NCBI RefSeq assembly: GCF_015207395.1
Contig: NZ_JADEWX010000007.1
Span: 16,177-80,176, forward strand
Direction of reading: 5' to 3'
DNA: 64,000 nt
Origin: Nodosilinea sp. LEGE 07088
GTDB lineage: Bacteria > Cyanobacteriota > Cyanobacteriia > Phormidesmidales > Phormidesmidaceae
The position numbers and the translations under genes are program-made. Shown here piece after piece: positions 1 to 8,161 of the stretch; position 1 is the first letter of the stretch; each line of letters starts with the position of its first letter. The notes under the pieces are model-generated. The model saw nothing but the letters and a program-made list of their open reading frames with translations. It ran no database searches and was not told the DNA's origin.

Positions 1-1
1 T

Positions 2-382
2 GTAGTACCAGACGGCGATAGTGCCGACGAGGTCGTCGTCGCTGGGCCTGAATCCGCCAGCTGGATTCGTCTATCGATTGACGCCGATCGCGCTCGCTTT
101 TATGCGGTGTGGCAAATTGACGCTGACGATCGCGATCGCATCAAGCAGCAGGGGAGTGAGACTATGGCCCTACGGCTCTACGATGTCACCGGGCGCGCTA
201 CCCAACTGCCGCTACCGTCGCCCGTGACCGAACAGCTTTGCCACGATGACTTTGCCCAAGACTGGTACCTATCCATTCCCCAATGGGATCGCATTTACAT
301 TGTGGCGGTGGGGTATCTCAGCCCCGATGATGACTGGCAGGCGATCGCCCAATCCACGGCGGTCGCCGCTGTCTCCACCTAG
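2..382 (+). CDS. DUF4912 domain protein, C-terminal part
   Basis: The reading frame is open from the first bases of the window, so this is the C-terminal end of a longer protein whose start lies upstream. About 126 codons are visible. The order of motifs fits the DUF4912 family: a YAVW strand, then LRLYDVTG, then DWYLSIP and YIVAVGYL. This family is common in cyanobacteria and has no established biochemical role. The protein has no membrane segment in the visible part. The family call is from pattern recognition and is fairly secure; the function is unknown. Confidence 0.75.
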   Translation, partial: VVPDGDSADEVVVAGPESASWIRLSIDADRARFYAVWQIDADDRDRIKQQGSETMALRLYDVTGRATQLPLPSPVTEQLCHDDFAQDWYLSIPQWDRIYIVAVGYLSPDDDWQAIAQSTAVAAVST

Positions 383-463
383 GCCAGCGGCGACCTGATG
401 CTGGGGCCAAAGCTAAGGGCAGCGGCTGCGCTAGGATACGGGCAGTCACGCCTCCGATTACCT

Positions 464-817
464 ATGCTGTCGTGCCCCCGCTGTCAGGCCGCCATCGAGC
501 CCACGACCATTCACTGCCCGCGCTGTCATCTCGCCCTCAAGGCCCACGGTCATCCGGGTATGCCGCTGTACCGCAGCGAGGGTGAAACCGCTCTCTGTGC
601 CACCTGTGTCTACGATGCCGACGACACCTGCAACTTTCCCCAGCGTCCCCACGCTGAGACCTGTACCCTTTATCGATCCATCAACGCTGTAGAAGATCTG
701 GCGCTACCGCCCCCATCGTTTGGCAACCAGCTCAGCTTTTGGCTGCGCAATCATCGCGGTCTAGTCGCCCTGGGGGGGCTGCTGCTGTTGAGCCTGGCGT
801 TGGTGCTGGTGCGTTAA
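464..817 (+). CDS. small zinc-ribbon protein with C-terminal membrane anchor
   Basis: This is a 117-residue protein. Two CPRC knuckles near residues 4-7 and 19-22 form a zinc ribbon, and further cysteines follow at ATCVYDADDTC and ETC. The last 20 residues (LVALGGLLLLSLALVLV) form a single membrane segment, so the zinc-binding part probably sits in the cytoplasm at a membrane. I chose the ATG at 464 because the longer frame adds only an unstructured arginine-rich stretch before the first CPRC. The stop overlaps by 4 bp the stop of the convergent alpha-E gene. I do not recognise a specific function. Confidence 0.7.
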   Translation: MLSCPRCQAAIEPTTIHCPRCHLALKAHGHPGMPLYRSEGETALCATCVYDADDTCNFPQRPHAETCTLYRSINAVEDLALPPPSFGNQLSFWLRNHRGLVALGGLLLLSLALVLVR

Positions 818-1764
818 GCCACTGGCTGGAGGGCAAAAAAGTCGGTAAAAATTTTCTCGCCCACATCGTTGAGGCGGGTTTGCAGGTCGTCGAGAAACTC
901 GTGTAGCCCCTGCTGGCTAATTTCATCGATGGTGAGGTAGTCCAGTTCCGAGCGCAGGCGACCGAGGGTGCGATCGCTGTCGGTGCGCCAGCTCCCCATC
1001 GGGGTGCCCGAAATGCAGTGCAGCGATCGCTCGGCCTCGATCAAACAAAACTGAATCGATCGCGGAAACTCCCGGTTGAGAATCAAAAATTCGGTCACCC
1101 CCTGGGGCGTAATCCGGTACTGGCACTTGCGATACATCTCGTAGGCGCTGGCCGACTTCAGCAGGGCAATCCACTGCAAGTCGTCCAACGGCGAGCCCAC
1201 ATCGGTGACCGAAGGCAGCAAAATGTAGTACTTCACATCGAGAATGCGGGCGGTTTTATCGGCCCGCTCCAGCAGCCGCCCCAGCTGACCAAAATGCCAG
1301 CCCTCGGTGTGGGCCATGGTGGCATCCATGACCCCGGCAAACAGGTGGCTGGCCATTTTGACTTCCGGGAAAAAGTTGTGCAGATCTGAAATTGCCCCCA
1401 CATCTGCCGCCTCATTCACCATCAGGTAAAACGAATTCACCTGCTCCCACATTTCAGATGAAATCACTTCTCGCACCGAGCGAGCATTTTCCCGGGCGGA
1501 GCAGAGGCAGGAGATGATCGAGTTTGAGTACTCGCGATCGAAGGTGAGAAACCGCAAAATATTTTCGGCAGTAGCCTCACCATAGCGGGCCTTAAAGCGC
1601 GCCTGGTCGCCGGTGATAAAAACCAATGGCTCCCACTGCTGCTCCATGCCCGACGGGGCATCGAGCAGCATATTGAGGTTGACATCCACAAAGCGAGCCA
1701 CATTTTCAGCTCGCTCAACATAGCGGTTGAGCCAGTAGATAGAATCGGCGACGCGGCTAAGCAT
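814..1764 (-). CDS. alpha-E domain protein (DUF403)
   Basis: The 316-residue protein is an alpha-E family member spanning the full usual length, starting with the characteristic MLSRVADSIYWLNRYVERAEN. This all-helical family normally pairs with a circularly permuted ATP-grasp enzyme, here encoded upstream on the same strand (2747-4225). The pair is thought to be involved in peptide or peptide-like ligation, but its substrate is not established. Here the two are separated by a Uma2-type gene and two small repeat elements, so cotranscription is less certain than usual. No active-site claim is made from the sequence. Confidence 0.88.
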   Translation of the reverse strand: MLSRVADSIYWLNRYVERAENVARFVDVNLNMLLDAPSGMEQQWEPLVFITGDQARFKARYGEATAENILRFLTFDREYSNSIISCLCSARENARSVREVISSEMWEQVNSFYLMVNEAADVGAISDLHNFFPEVKMASHLFAGVMDATMAHTEGWHFGQLGRLLERADKTARILDVKYYILLPSVTDVGSPLDDLQWIALLKSASAYEMYRKCQYRITPQGVTEFLILNREFPRSIQFCLIEAERSLHCISGTPMGSWRTDSDRTLGRLRSELDYLTIDEISQQGLHEFLDDLQTRLNDVGEKIFTDFFALQPVA

Positions 1765-1893
1765 AGGGGCAGTAGGTGATGGGTAAAGGAGAGGTCGTGA
1801 GTCAAGGGGATGAGGACGATCAGGTAGTCAGCCAGATCAACGGATAGAACCTGTAGAAGCAGTGGAGAAAATGAGTCGGCGGTTTTTTCAGAC

Positions 1894-1978
1894 TAGGGCG
1901 TGTTTTAAAACTTGGTCAAAGCCTGATTCTCTCGTACGAAGGATCAAGGGCTTCAGAGGGTTTTAAAACAGAGCCTAG
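1894..1978. repeat. 85-bp MITE-like element with TA-flanked inverted ends
   Basis: The left end TAGGGCGTGTTTTAAAAC and the reverse complement of the right end, TAGGCTCTGTTTTAAAAC, match at 15 of 18 positions. Both ends carry TA at the outer edge, as expected for an element of IS630/mariner type that targets TA. There is no coding capacity, so I call it a miniature inverted-repeat element. Its right end touches the start of the next repeat at 1975. The family assignment is inferred. Confidence 0.55.
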
Positions 1979-2084
1979 TACTCGAAAGCTGAAATATGTC
2001 CACCGTTCCGGATCGCTTGGCTCCCTAGCTCCCCTGCTCCCTAGCCCTCAGGAATAGTATCTAAACTTGCGCGTAGAGTACTAG
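1975..2084. repeat. type A CTAGTAC-ended repeat, copy 1
   Basis: This 110-bp element has a near-identical copy at 7385-7495. It starts with CTAGTACTC and ends with the exact reverse complement GAGTACTAG. The interior has no coding capacity. Its right end supplies the TAG stop codon of the Uma2-type gene on the minus strand at 2081-2083. The ends are shared with the type B elements in this window, which suggests mobilisation by one transposase in trans. Confidence 0.8.
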
Positions 2085-2644
2085 TCTAGGAGCCAGGTAA
2101 ACAGCGTTTTGACCGTCAGGGTGAGCCCCTCGGCAAAGCGCGGCAAAGGGAGATTGTCTTCAGGCTGGTCAAAGACTTCGGTTTCCTGTTTGGGACGGTA
2201 GACAAATACGGTTTGTTCATCGGGATCAATCAACCAGCCCATTTGAGTTCCATGCCGAAGGCAGTGCAGGATATTCTTGGTCACTTTAGTCTGGCTTTGC
2301 TCTGGAGACAAAATTTCAATAGTCCAGTCTGGAGCGATGGGGAAGGTATTGGCGACTTCACCATTTTGATCGCGGGGAATTCGACTCCATACTACGACCG
2401 CAACATCTGGAACTGTCGATCGTCCGCCGAAGGTGCAGCGGAGTTCAGGGAAGGCGCGAGCGCTGCGTTTAGATTTAAGTGTAGTGTTGATAACCGCAAC
2501 TAACTCACCCTGAATAGCGCTGTGCTTTCCCTGCGGCATGGGCTTTTGAATGATTTGACCATCGATGTATTCGCTAGCAGGTTTCATTTCTGGCAGATCC
2601 AGAAACTCCTGAAGGGTCAATGTTTTGGATGAGAGCTGTATCAT
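2081..2644 (-). CDS. Uma2 family endonuclease-like protein (DUF820)
   Basis: The 187-residue protein has the Uma2 (DUF820) layout: an N-terminal LTLQEFLDLPE helix, SEYIDGQIIQKPMPQGKHS, then VPDVAVVV, IEILSPEQS and a GWLIDPDEQTVFVYRP strand pair. The family belongs to the PD-(D/E)XK nuclease fold and is hugely expanded in cyanobacteria, but the targets of its members are unknown. The stop codon is formed by the end of a repeat element, so the original C-terminus may have been slightly different. It sits between the ATP-grasp and alpha-E genes, which are normally adjacent. Confidence 0.85.
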   Translation of the reverse strand: MIQLSSKTLTLQEFLDLPEMKPASEYIDGQIIQKPMPQGKHSAIQGELVAVINTTLKSKRSARAFPELRCTFGGRSTVPDVAVVVWSRIPRDQNGEVANTFPIAPDWTIEILSPEQSQTKVTKNILHCLRHGTQMGWLIDPDEQTVFVYRPKQETEVFDQPEDNLPLPRFAEGLTLTVKTLFTWLLD

Positions 2645-2709
2645 GACGGCTGATCCTAAACTGTGGCGGGCCGCAAACTTTCTCGATCAACTTTCTCGAT
2701 GGTAGCGAC

Positions 2710-2735
2710 TGCCGGGGGGGGCCAAGCCCCCGGCA
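2710..2735. terminator. GC-rich hairpin between ATP-grasp and Uma2 genes
   Basis: TGCCGGGGG and CCCCCGGCA form a 9-bp perfect stem around a short loop. It lies just after the stop of the ATP-grasp gene (2747, minus strand). No T-run follows on either strand, so it may be an attenuating or RNA-stabilising hairpin instead of a true intrinsic terminator. Confidence 0.45.
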
Positions 2736-2746
2736 TATCTTTCTAG

Positions 2747-4225
2747 CTATTGCCCCTGCTGTTGATCGTGGGGCAATTGAGCATTGGGATCCACAGATTT
2801 GACTACCCAGGTATCTTTGCTGCCACCGCCCTGGGAGGAGTTGACCACCAGGGAACCCCGCTTGAGGGCAACGCGGGTGAGACCGCCCGGATTCACGTAA
2901 ATATCTTGGCCGTAGAGAATGTAGGGCCTGAGATCGACGTGACAGCCCGCCAGACCATCGTCAAATAGGGTGGGTACCCGGGACAGGCAGAGGGTGGGTT
3001 GGGCGATGTAGCCCCGGGGATTGGCGAGAATGCGATCGCTAAACTCTGCCCGTTGTTCCTCAGTGGCGTGGGGGCCGACTAACATGCCATAGCCACCGGA
3101 GGCATTGGTGGCCTTGACCACCAGCTGATCGAGATGGCTCAGTACATGGGCCTGTTGAGTCGAGTCTTCGCATAGATAGGTGGGCACGTTGGGAATCATC
3201 TGCTCTTCGTCGAGGTAGTAGCGAATCATCTGAGGCACGTAGGCGTAGACCAACTTGTCATCGGCGACGCCGGTGCCCAAAGCATTGGCGATCGCCACCC
3301 GCCCAGCTCGATAGACCTCCATTAGCCCCGGTACTCCCAGCAGCGAGTCAGGCCGAAACGCTTTCGGGTCAATAAAGTCATCGTCGATGCGGCGATAGAC
3401 CACATCCACTCGCTCTAGCCCCTTAGTGGTGCGCATCTTCAGATAGCCATCCGCCACCACCAGATCGCGCCCTTCGACCAACTCAGCACCAATCTGCTGG
3501 GCCAAAAATGAATGTTCAAAGTAGGCCGAGTTGTAGGCCCCTGGGGTCAAGACGGCCACCCGCGGCGAAATCAACGTGTCGGGCACCAGGTTGAGCAGGG
3601 TCTCCAGCAGCTGGCTGGCGTAGTCATCCACAGCGGCAATATCCATCGCCGCAAACAGATGGGGGAAGGTGTTCTTCATCACCCGCCGGTTTTCAAGCAC
3701 GTAGGAGACCCCCGAGGGGCAGCGCATGTTGTCTTCCAGCACGTACCATTTGCCGTCTTTGTCGCGCACCAGGTCGGTGCCGGTGATGTGGCACCAAATA
3801 TTATTGGGCGGCTTAAGACCCATGCAGGGCTTCAAAAAACCAGGGGCTGACTCCACCACGTGGCGGGGAATGACCCCATCGTTGAGAATTTTTTGGTCGT
3901 TGTAGACGTCGTGGATAAAGCAGTTAAGGGCATAGATGCGCTGCTTGAGGCCCTTCTCTAGCCACTCCCACTCGTGGCCCGGCACAATGCGCGGAATCAC
4001 GTCGAAGGGCAAAATGCGCTCGGTGCCTTGGTTATCGCTATAGACGTTAAACGTGACCCCTAGCTTAAACAGGGCATTTTGTGCGGTCTGCTGCCGCTGC
4101 TGCAAATCGTCCAGAGTGAGGGCATTGACCCGCTGCACCAATAGCTCGGCCTCAGAACGGGGCTGGCCGGGGGCCATAAACAGTTCATCAAAAAAATCGC
4201 CGGGGTCGTAGGCGTCAAATAGCAC
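2747..4225 (-). CDS. circularly permuted type 2 ATP-grasp protein
   Basis: This is a DUF404/DUF407-type ATP-grasp protein of about 492 residues. It has the expected YDPGDFFDELF N-terminus, DVIPRIVPGHEWEWLEKGLKQR, an LEDNMRCPSGVSYVLENR block, and KATNASGGYGMLVGP as the nucleotide-binding loop region. The family is predicted to form peptide bonds using ATP and is normally encoded next to alpha-E proteins, as here. I place the start at the GTG at 4225 because GAGGAG lies 7 nt upstream; an in-frame TTG at 4240 overlaps that Shine-Dalgarno sequence. Five tandem 11-bp repeats lie further upstream. Confidence 0.88.
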   Translation of the reverse strand: MLFDAYDPGDFFDELFMAPGQPRSEAELLVQRVNALTLDDLQQRQQTAQNALFKLGVTFNVYSDNQGTERILPFDVIPRIVPGHEWEWLEKGLKQRIYALNCFIHDVYNDQKILNDGVIPRHVVESAPGFLKPCMGLKPPNNIWCHITGTDLVRDKDGKWYVLEDNMRCPSGVSYVLENRRVMKNTFPHLFAAMDIAAVDDYASQLLETLLNLVPDTLISPRVAVLTPGAYNSAYFEHSFLAQQIGAELVEGRDLVVADGYLKMRTTKGLERVDVVYRRIDDDFIDPKAFRPDSLLGVPGLMEVYRAGRVAIANALGTGVADDKLVYAYVPQMIRYYLDEEQMIPNVPTYLCEDSTQQAHVLSHLDQLVVKATNASGGYGMLVGPHATEEQRAEFSDRILANPRGYIAQPTLCLSRVPTLFDDGLAGCHVDLRPYILYGQDIYVNPGGLTRVALKRGSLVVNSSQGGGSKDTWVVKSVDPNAQLPHDQQQGQ

Positions 4226-4298
4226 CAGGGGTCTCCTCAAATTCAGGAACAGGCGTCAGATGAGTCGTCTAGGGCACGACCAGTGACACCACTCACTA

Positions 4299-4353
4299 CT
4301 CTGTCGGGACTCTGTCGGGACTCTGTCGGGACTCTGTCGGGACTCTGTCGGGC
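4299..4353. repeat. five tandem 11-bp repeats
   Basis: The unit CTCTGTCGGGA is repeated five times without spacers; only the last base of the last copy differs. The array lies 74 bp upstream of the ATP-grasp start, in its probable promoter or leader. It could be a slippage array or a set of protein-binding sites; the sequence does not decide between these. Confidence 0.85.
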
Positions 4354-4421
4354 AAAGTAGCCAACCGACTTTAACGAATACTGGGGTACAGAGGCCCAAG
4401 TTGTAGCCTTAAATACATTTT

Positions 4422-4466
4422 GTCAGGGAGACTGGCGGAGGCGTTAACTCTGCCAGCCTCCCTGAC
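4422..4466. terminator. long hairpin downstream of transaldolase
   Basis: Two 19-nt arms (4422-4440 and 4448-4466) pair with only two mismatches, both of which become G-U pairs in RNA, around a 7-nt loop. The hairpin begins 62 bp past the transaldolase stop. No clear T-run follows, so termination by this structure is probable but not certain. Confidence 0.55.
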
Positions 4467-4528
4467 TTCGCGTTAGCGCTGGGCAGTATGGCTCCCATCG
4501 AGGCCGTGGGACTAGCGCCGGCCAGTGA

Positions 4529-5701
4529 TTAAGCCAGCTGAAAGGCTGCGCCTAGACCAGCGCCGATTTCTGCGGGAGACAGCTTGCCGTCGTGGTCGAG
4601 GTCAAGCGCATCAAAGACCGCATCGGTGCCCAGCCACTCCTCGCGGGTGATGAAACCGTCGCCGTCGAGGTCGTAGGCCTTAAACAGGTCGTCGCGGGCG
4701 TGGGTGATCATGACTTCGCCCTGGGACAGTTGCACCAGGCGAGTCGCGAGGAAATCTTCCAGACTTTCGAGGGCTTTGCTAAAGCCCTTAATGCCCTCGT
4801 CGAGCTTTTCTTTGGCCATGCGATCGCGCTCATGCATCGCGCGGAAGGTGGCCTCGTCCAGAGAGAGTTTCTCAATCTCCATGGATGCGGCCTTGGCGGG
4901 GTCAAGCTGGCGCGGTAGGTCGGCCTCGGTGCCGTCGAGTTGGGCCAGCAGCTGAGGCGAAATGGTCAGTAGGTCACAGCCTGCCAACTCGGTGATTTCG
5001 CCCACATTGCGGAAGCTGGCTCCCATGACCTCGGTGTTGTAGCCAAACTTTTTGTAGTAGTTGTAGATCTGAGTTACTGACAGCACACCGGGGTCTTCTG
5101 CGGCGGGGTACGAGTCGCGGCCGGTATCTTTTTTGTACCAGTCGAGAATGCGGCCCACAAAGGGAGAGATGAGGGTGATACCGGCCTCGGCGCAGGCGAT
5201 CGCCTGGTGTAAACCAAACAGCAACGTCAGGTTGCAGTGGATGCCTTCTTTTTCTAGAATTTCGGCGGCTTTGATGCCCTCCCAGGTAGAGGCGATTTTA
5301 ATCAGCACGCGATCGCGGGAAATGCCCAGCTCGCCGTACTGCTCGATGATGTTGCGCGCCGTAGTCAGGGTCGCCTCGGTGTCATAGCTGAGGCGCGCAT
5401 CGACCTCCGTCGATACCCGACCGGGAATAATCCCCAAAATCTTGTGCCCAAAGGCCACTGCCAGGCGGTTAAAGGCCAGATTGGCCACATCCTTATCCGT
5501 AGCAGCAGGCCCCGAGTCGGCCTTAGCCTTGAGCAGGGTGTCATCCACAATGGCCTGGTACTGGGGCATTTGCGCCGCTGCCGTAATCAGCGAAGGATTG
5601 GTGGTAGCGTCGCGAGGGGTAAATTTTTCGATCGCTTGAATGTCGCCCGTGTCAGCGACCACAACGGTCATTTGTCGGAGCTGCTCTAGCAGACTAGCCA
5701 T
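4529..5701 (-). CDS. tal: transaldolase with C-terminal EF-hand pair
   Basis: Transaldolase transfers a dihydroxyacetone unit between sugar phosphates in the cytosolic pentose phosphate pathway. Residues 1-320 carry the family signatures: TTNPSLI near the N-terminus, the Schiff-base lysine in [12 protein letters not shown], and [25 protein letters not shown]. The last 50 residues add two EF-hand loops, [13 protein letters not shown] and [12 protein letters not shown], each with the Asp pattern expected for calcium binding. Such tails occur in cyanobacterial transaldolases. I start at the ATG at 5701 because AGGAGA lies upstream; the longer frame adds 16 unrelated residues. Possible calcium control is an inference. 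Confidence 0.93.
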   Translation of the reverse strand: MASLLEQLRQMTVVVADTGDIQAIEKFTPRDATTNPSLITAAAQMPQYQAIVDDTLLKAKADSGPAATDKDVANLAFNRLAVAFGHKILGIIPGRVSTEVDARLSYDTEATLTTARNIIEQYGELGISRDRVLIKIASTWEGIKAAEILEKEGIHCNLTLLFGLHQAIACAEAGITLISPFVGRILDWYKKDTGRDSYPAAEDPGVLSVTQIYNYYKKFGYNTEVMGASFRNVGEITELAGCDLLTISPQLLAQLDGTEADLPRQLDPAKAASMEIEKLSLDEATFRAMHERDRMAKEKLDEGIKGFSKALESLEDFLATRLVQLSQGEVMITHARDDLFKAYDLDGDGFITREEWLGTDAVFDALDLDHDGKLSPAEIGAGLGAAFQLA

Positions 5702-5974
5702 GGTGTTCTCCTGAAAGTCGAGGGGGCAAGGGGTTTTGAAGTTGCCCACATTCTAAACAGGGGATCAAAGGCCATTGTTATCCCTTAATTAAAGCTACCG
5801 GGGCATTACGAAACGTTGCGCTAATGGGTCAGGCCCATGGTTTTCTCCATATTTCTTAAGGGTTGCTGGGGGATTACCCACGTTATGCGCTGGCTAGCGT
5901 AAATAATTGGCTGCCTCAGATCGGTCAAACCTTGGCATGATGGGGAGGATTTAATCTGCGATCGCGTCCTACCT

Positions 5975-7375
5975 ATGCTCACCAATTTGTGGCATCACCT
6001 GACCCTATCGGCCTTTGCCTTTGACCAATGGCGCGCTGTGAGTCTAATTCACCGGCTGTTGGCCCCACTGCGCCAGTGGCGTCAGGGCAGCTGGCTGTTG
6101 GCCTGGGGCGATTGGATCGGCCTGACCATTGTGGCTGTGCTGTTTGCGCTGGCTCCCTACGTCTCTACCACCCTGATCGGGGTCCTGCTGCTGGCGGTAG
6201 CGGCCCTATGGGTGTTGCTCACCCTGACCGACGAGGCCGGTAGCGGCATGACGCCGCTGCACATTGCCGTGGCCATCTTTTGGGGCGTCATGGTGTTGGC
6301 TACGGCGTTATCTCCGGTACGAGGGGCTGCCCTCAGCGGGCTGATCAAGCTCTCTCTTAACCTGCTGCTGTTTTTGCTGGTGGCGCGGGTGGCCCAGCGA
6401 CCCCGGGCCCGAGGTCTGCTAATTTTGGCCTACATTTTGACCACCCTGCCGGTGGCGGTCTATGGTCTGCGACAATACTTTTTTGGGGCTACGGCTCTGG
6501 CGACCTGGGTCGATGCCAACTCGGCAGCGGCTGATGCCACCCGCGTTTACAGCTTTTTGGGCAACCCTAACCTGCTGGCGGGCTATCTCATACCGGGGGT
6601 CATGCTGAGCGCGGTGGCGGTATTTGCCTGGCCCCGCTGGGTACCGAAGGGGCTAGCCCTGTTGGCCACCCTGGTCAATACCCTGTGCCTGATCTTGACC
6701 CTCAGTCGGGGCGGTTGGATTGGCTTCTTAATCGCCGGATTCGTGTTGCTGACCCTGCTAGTGCAGTATTGGAGCCTCTGGTTTTCGCCCTTTTGGAAAC
6801 GCTGGGCGCTACCAGCGCTGCTGGGCGGAGCCGCCGCTGTGGTGGTGCTGGGGGTGCTGTCGGTGAGTTCTCTGCGGGCGCGGGTGCTGAGTCTCTTTGT
6901 CGGGCGAGCCGACAGCAGCAACAACTTTCGCATGAACGTATGGGCCGCTGTAATAGATATGATTCAAGCTCGCCCGGTGCTCGGCATCGGCCCCGGCAAT
7001 GAGGCCTTTAACAGCGTTTACCCGCTCTACCAGCGCCCCCGCTACACCGCCCTCAGCGCCTATTCAGTCTTTTTAGAGGTATTGGTCGAAGGCGGCATTG
7101 TCGGTATGGCCGCATTTCTATGGCTGCTGCTGCTGCTCTTTTATCAAGGCTGGACTCAGCTTCAGCGGCTGCGAACCACCCAAGACTCTCAGGGCTACTG
7201 GCTGATCGGAGCGATCGCATCGATTGCGGGCATCCTGGGCCAGGGCATTGCCGACACCGTCATGTATCGGCCCCAGATCAGCACCCTGTGGTGGATGACG
7301 ATCGCCATCGTGGCCAGCTACTACCCAGTTCAGTCGGCCTGGAGTAGCCGCTCCTTCAAGCTCCGCCCAGACTAA
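5975..7375 (+). CDS. ictB: IctB family membrane protein
   Basis: The 466-residue protein is a polytopic membrane protein with about ten hydrophobic segments and an O-antigen-ligase-like central region (FLGNPNLLAGYLIPGVMLS, LSRGGWIGFLIAG, PVLGIGPGNEAFNSVYPLYQRP). This matches IctB, a cyanobacterial protein first linked to inorganic carbon accumulation; direct bicarbonate transport has been disputed, and the fold suggests a glycan-related role. The length is typical. It is transcribed alone, away from transaldolase. A type A repeat starts 10 bp after its stop. Confidence 0.87.
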   Translation: MLTNLWHHLTLSAFAFDQWRAVSLIHRLLAPLRQWRQGSWLLAWGDWIGLTIVAVLFALAPYVSTTLIGVLLLAVAALWVLLTLTDEAGSGMTPLHIAVAIFWGVMVLATALSPVRGAALSGLIKLSLNLLLFLLVARVAQRPRARGLLILAYILTTLPVAVYGLRQYFFGATALATWVDANSAAADATRVYSFLGNPNLLAGYLIPGVMLSAVAVFAWPRWVPKGLALLATLVNTLCLILTLSRGGWIGFLIAGFVLLTLLVQYWSLWFSPFWKRWALPALLGGAAAVVVLGVLSVSSLRARVLSLFVGRADSSNNFRMNVWAAVIDMIQARPVLGIGPGNEAFNSVYPLYQRPRYTALSAYSVFLEVLVEGGIVGMAAFLWLLLLLFYQGWTQLQRLRTTQDSQGYWLIGAIASIAGILGQGIADTVMYRPQISTLWWMTIAIVASYYPVQSAWSSRSFKLRPD

Positions 7376-7384
7376 ATCGGATCA

Positions 7385-7495
7385 CTAGTACTCGAAGGCT
7401 GAAATATATCCACCGTTCCGGATCGCTTGGCTCCCTAGCTCCCCTGCTCCCTAGCCCTAAGGAATAGTATCTAAACTTGCGCCGTGGAGTACTAG
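7385..7495. repeat. type A CTAGTAC-ended repeat, copy 2
   Basis: This 111-bp copy is nearly identical to 1975-2084 and has the same CTAGTACTC/GAGTACTAG ends. It lies between the convergent ictB and a small unknown gene, 9 bp after the first stop and 1 bp from the second. Confidence 0.8.
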
Positions 7496-7496
7496 G

Positions 7497-7820
7497 CTAG
7501 TAAACGTTACCGTCGTCACTGTTCCAGGTGGCGTGGGGCATAAGCCGTACTTTACCTTTGTGGGGCAAAGCCTGACCACTGGATAGCATGCCACCATTGA
7601 GGGTCAGGTGGGCTTTAAGTCGCCTCTTAGCCTCTTCCAAAGAGCTCACCCGCAGGTTGAGAATGTAGAGATAAGGCGAGGGACTCTGATCTAAATGAGC
7701 TGCGCTTTCCCAAATACGCAATCGAATCCCTTCGGCATCAGAGATGATCTTATAAAACAGCAGATGATGCTCAACAGTTGGGGCATAGCGGGCTATACCA
7801 GGGGAAACCGAAGCTTGCAT
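7497..7820 (-). CDS. unknown small protein
   Basis: I do not recognise this 107-residue protein. It is soluble, begins with a short hydrophobic-poor region, and contains PYLYILNLRVSSLEEAKRRLKAHLTLNG, which looks like a beta strand followed by a helix. It ends with LMPHATWNSDDG, resembling the LLPHETWSND end of the DUF4327 protein at 15297. The gene has cyanobacterial base composition and a normal-looking start at 7820. A type A repeat abuts its 3' end. It is probably real because it fills its space without a competing frame. Confidence 0.6.
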   Translation of the reverse strand: MQASVSPGIARYAPTVEHHLLFYKIISDAEGIRLRIWESAAHLDQSPSPYLYILNLRVSSLEEAKRRLKAHLTLNGGMLSSGQALPHKGKVRLMPHATWNSDDGNVY

Positions 7821-8161
7821 ATCCCAAAACCAAAATCAAACGACCCAAAGAAGTGCTTAGTGTAAGCACTTGGTATTGCCCCTACTCTTTCAAATAAATT
7901 ACCCACACCAGTGCCCGGAATTGAAGCTGGGTTTATGAATTCCTCACAATCGACCGGGCAAGTTTTCCACACGGCAGAATTTTAGGGTGGATTTTCTCAG
8001 GTGTAAAGGAGGCGACACCCCCTATTAGGCCAAGGCAAACAGCCCAAAAGTCTCAGGGCTTACCCTGCCTGATCACCATTCTCTCAAGGTTAGGAATATT
8101 TTGGGCATTTAATTAAAAACTTCAGGCAATCTACGTAAAAGTGCTGGGAGGCTAAATATTC
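7821..8161. other. AT-rich intergenic region with a 9-bp hairpin
   Basis: I find no gene here. AAGTGCTTA and TAAGCACTT at 7851-7871 form a perfect 9-bp stem with a 3-nt loop, 31 bp upstream of the unknown gene at 7497-7820, where it could act as an operator or as a 5' RNA structure. The remainder is AT-rich and likely holds the promoter of that gene; it also contains sequence downstream of the SRPBCC gene. Confidence 0.5.

Noticed and set aside
1018..1389. 123-codon plus-strand frame inside the alpha-E gene
   Set aside because: It is fully antisense to a gene with strong family motifs and shows no motif of its own.
4299..4353. Short CRISPR array upstream of the ATP-grasp gene
   Set aside because: The 11-bp units are directly joined with no spacers.
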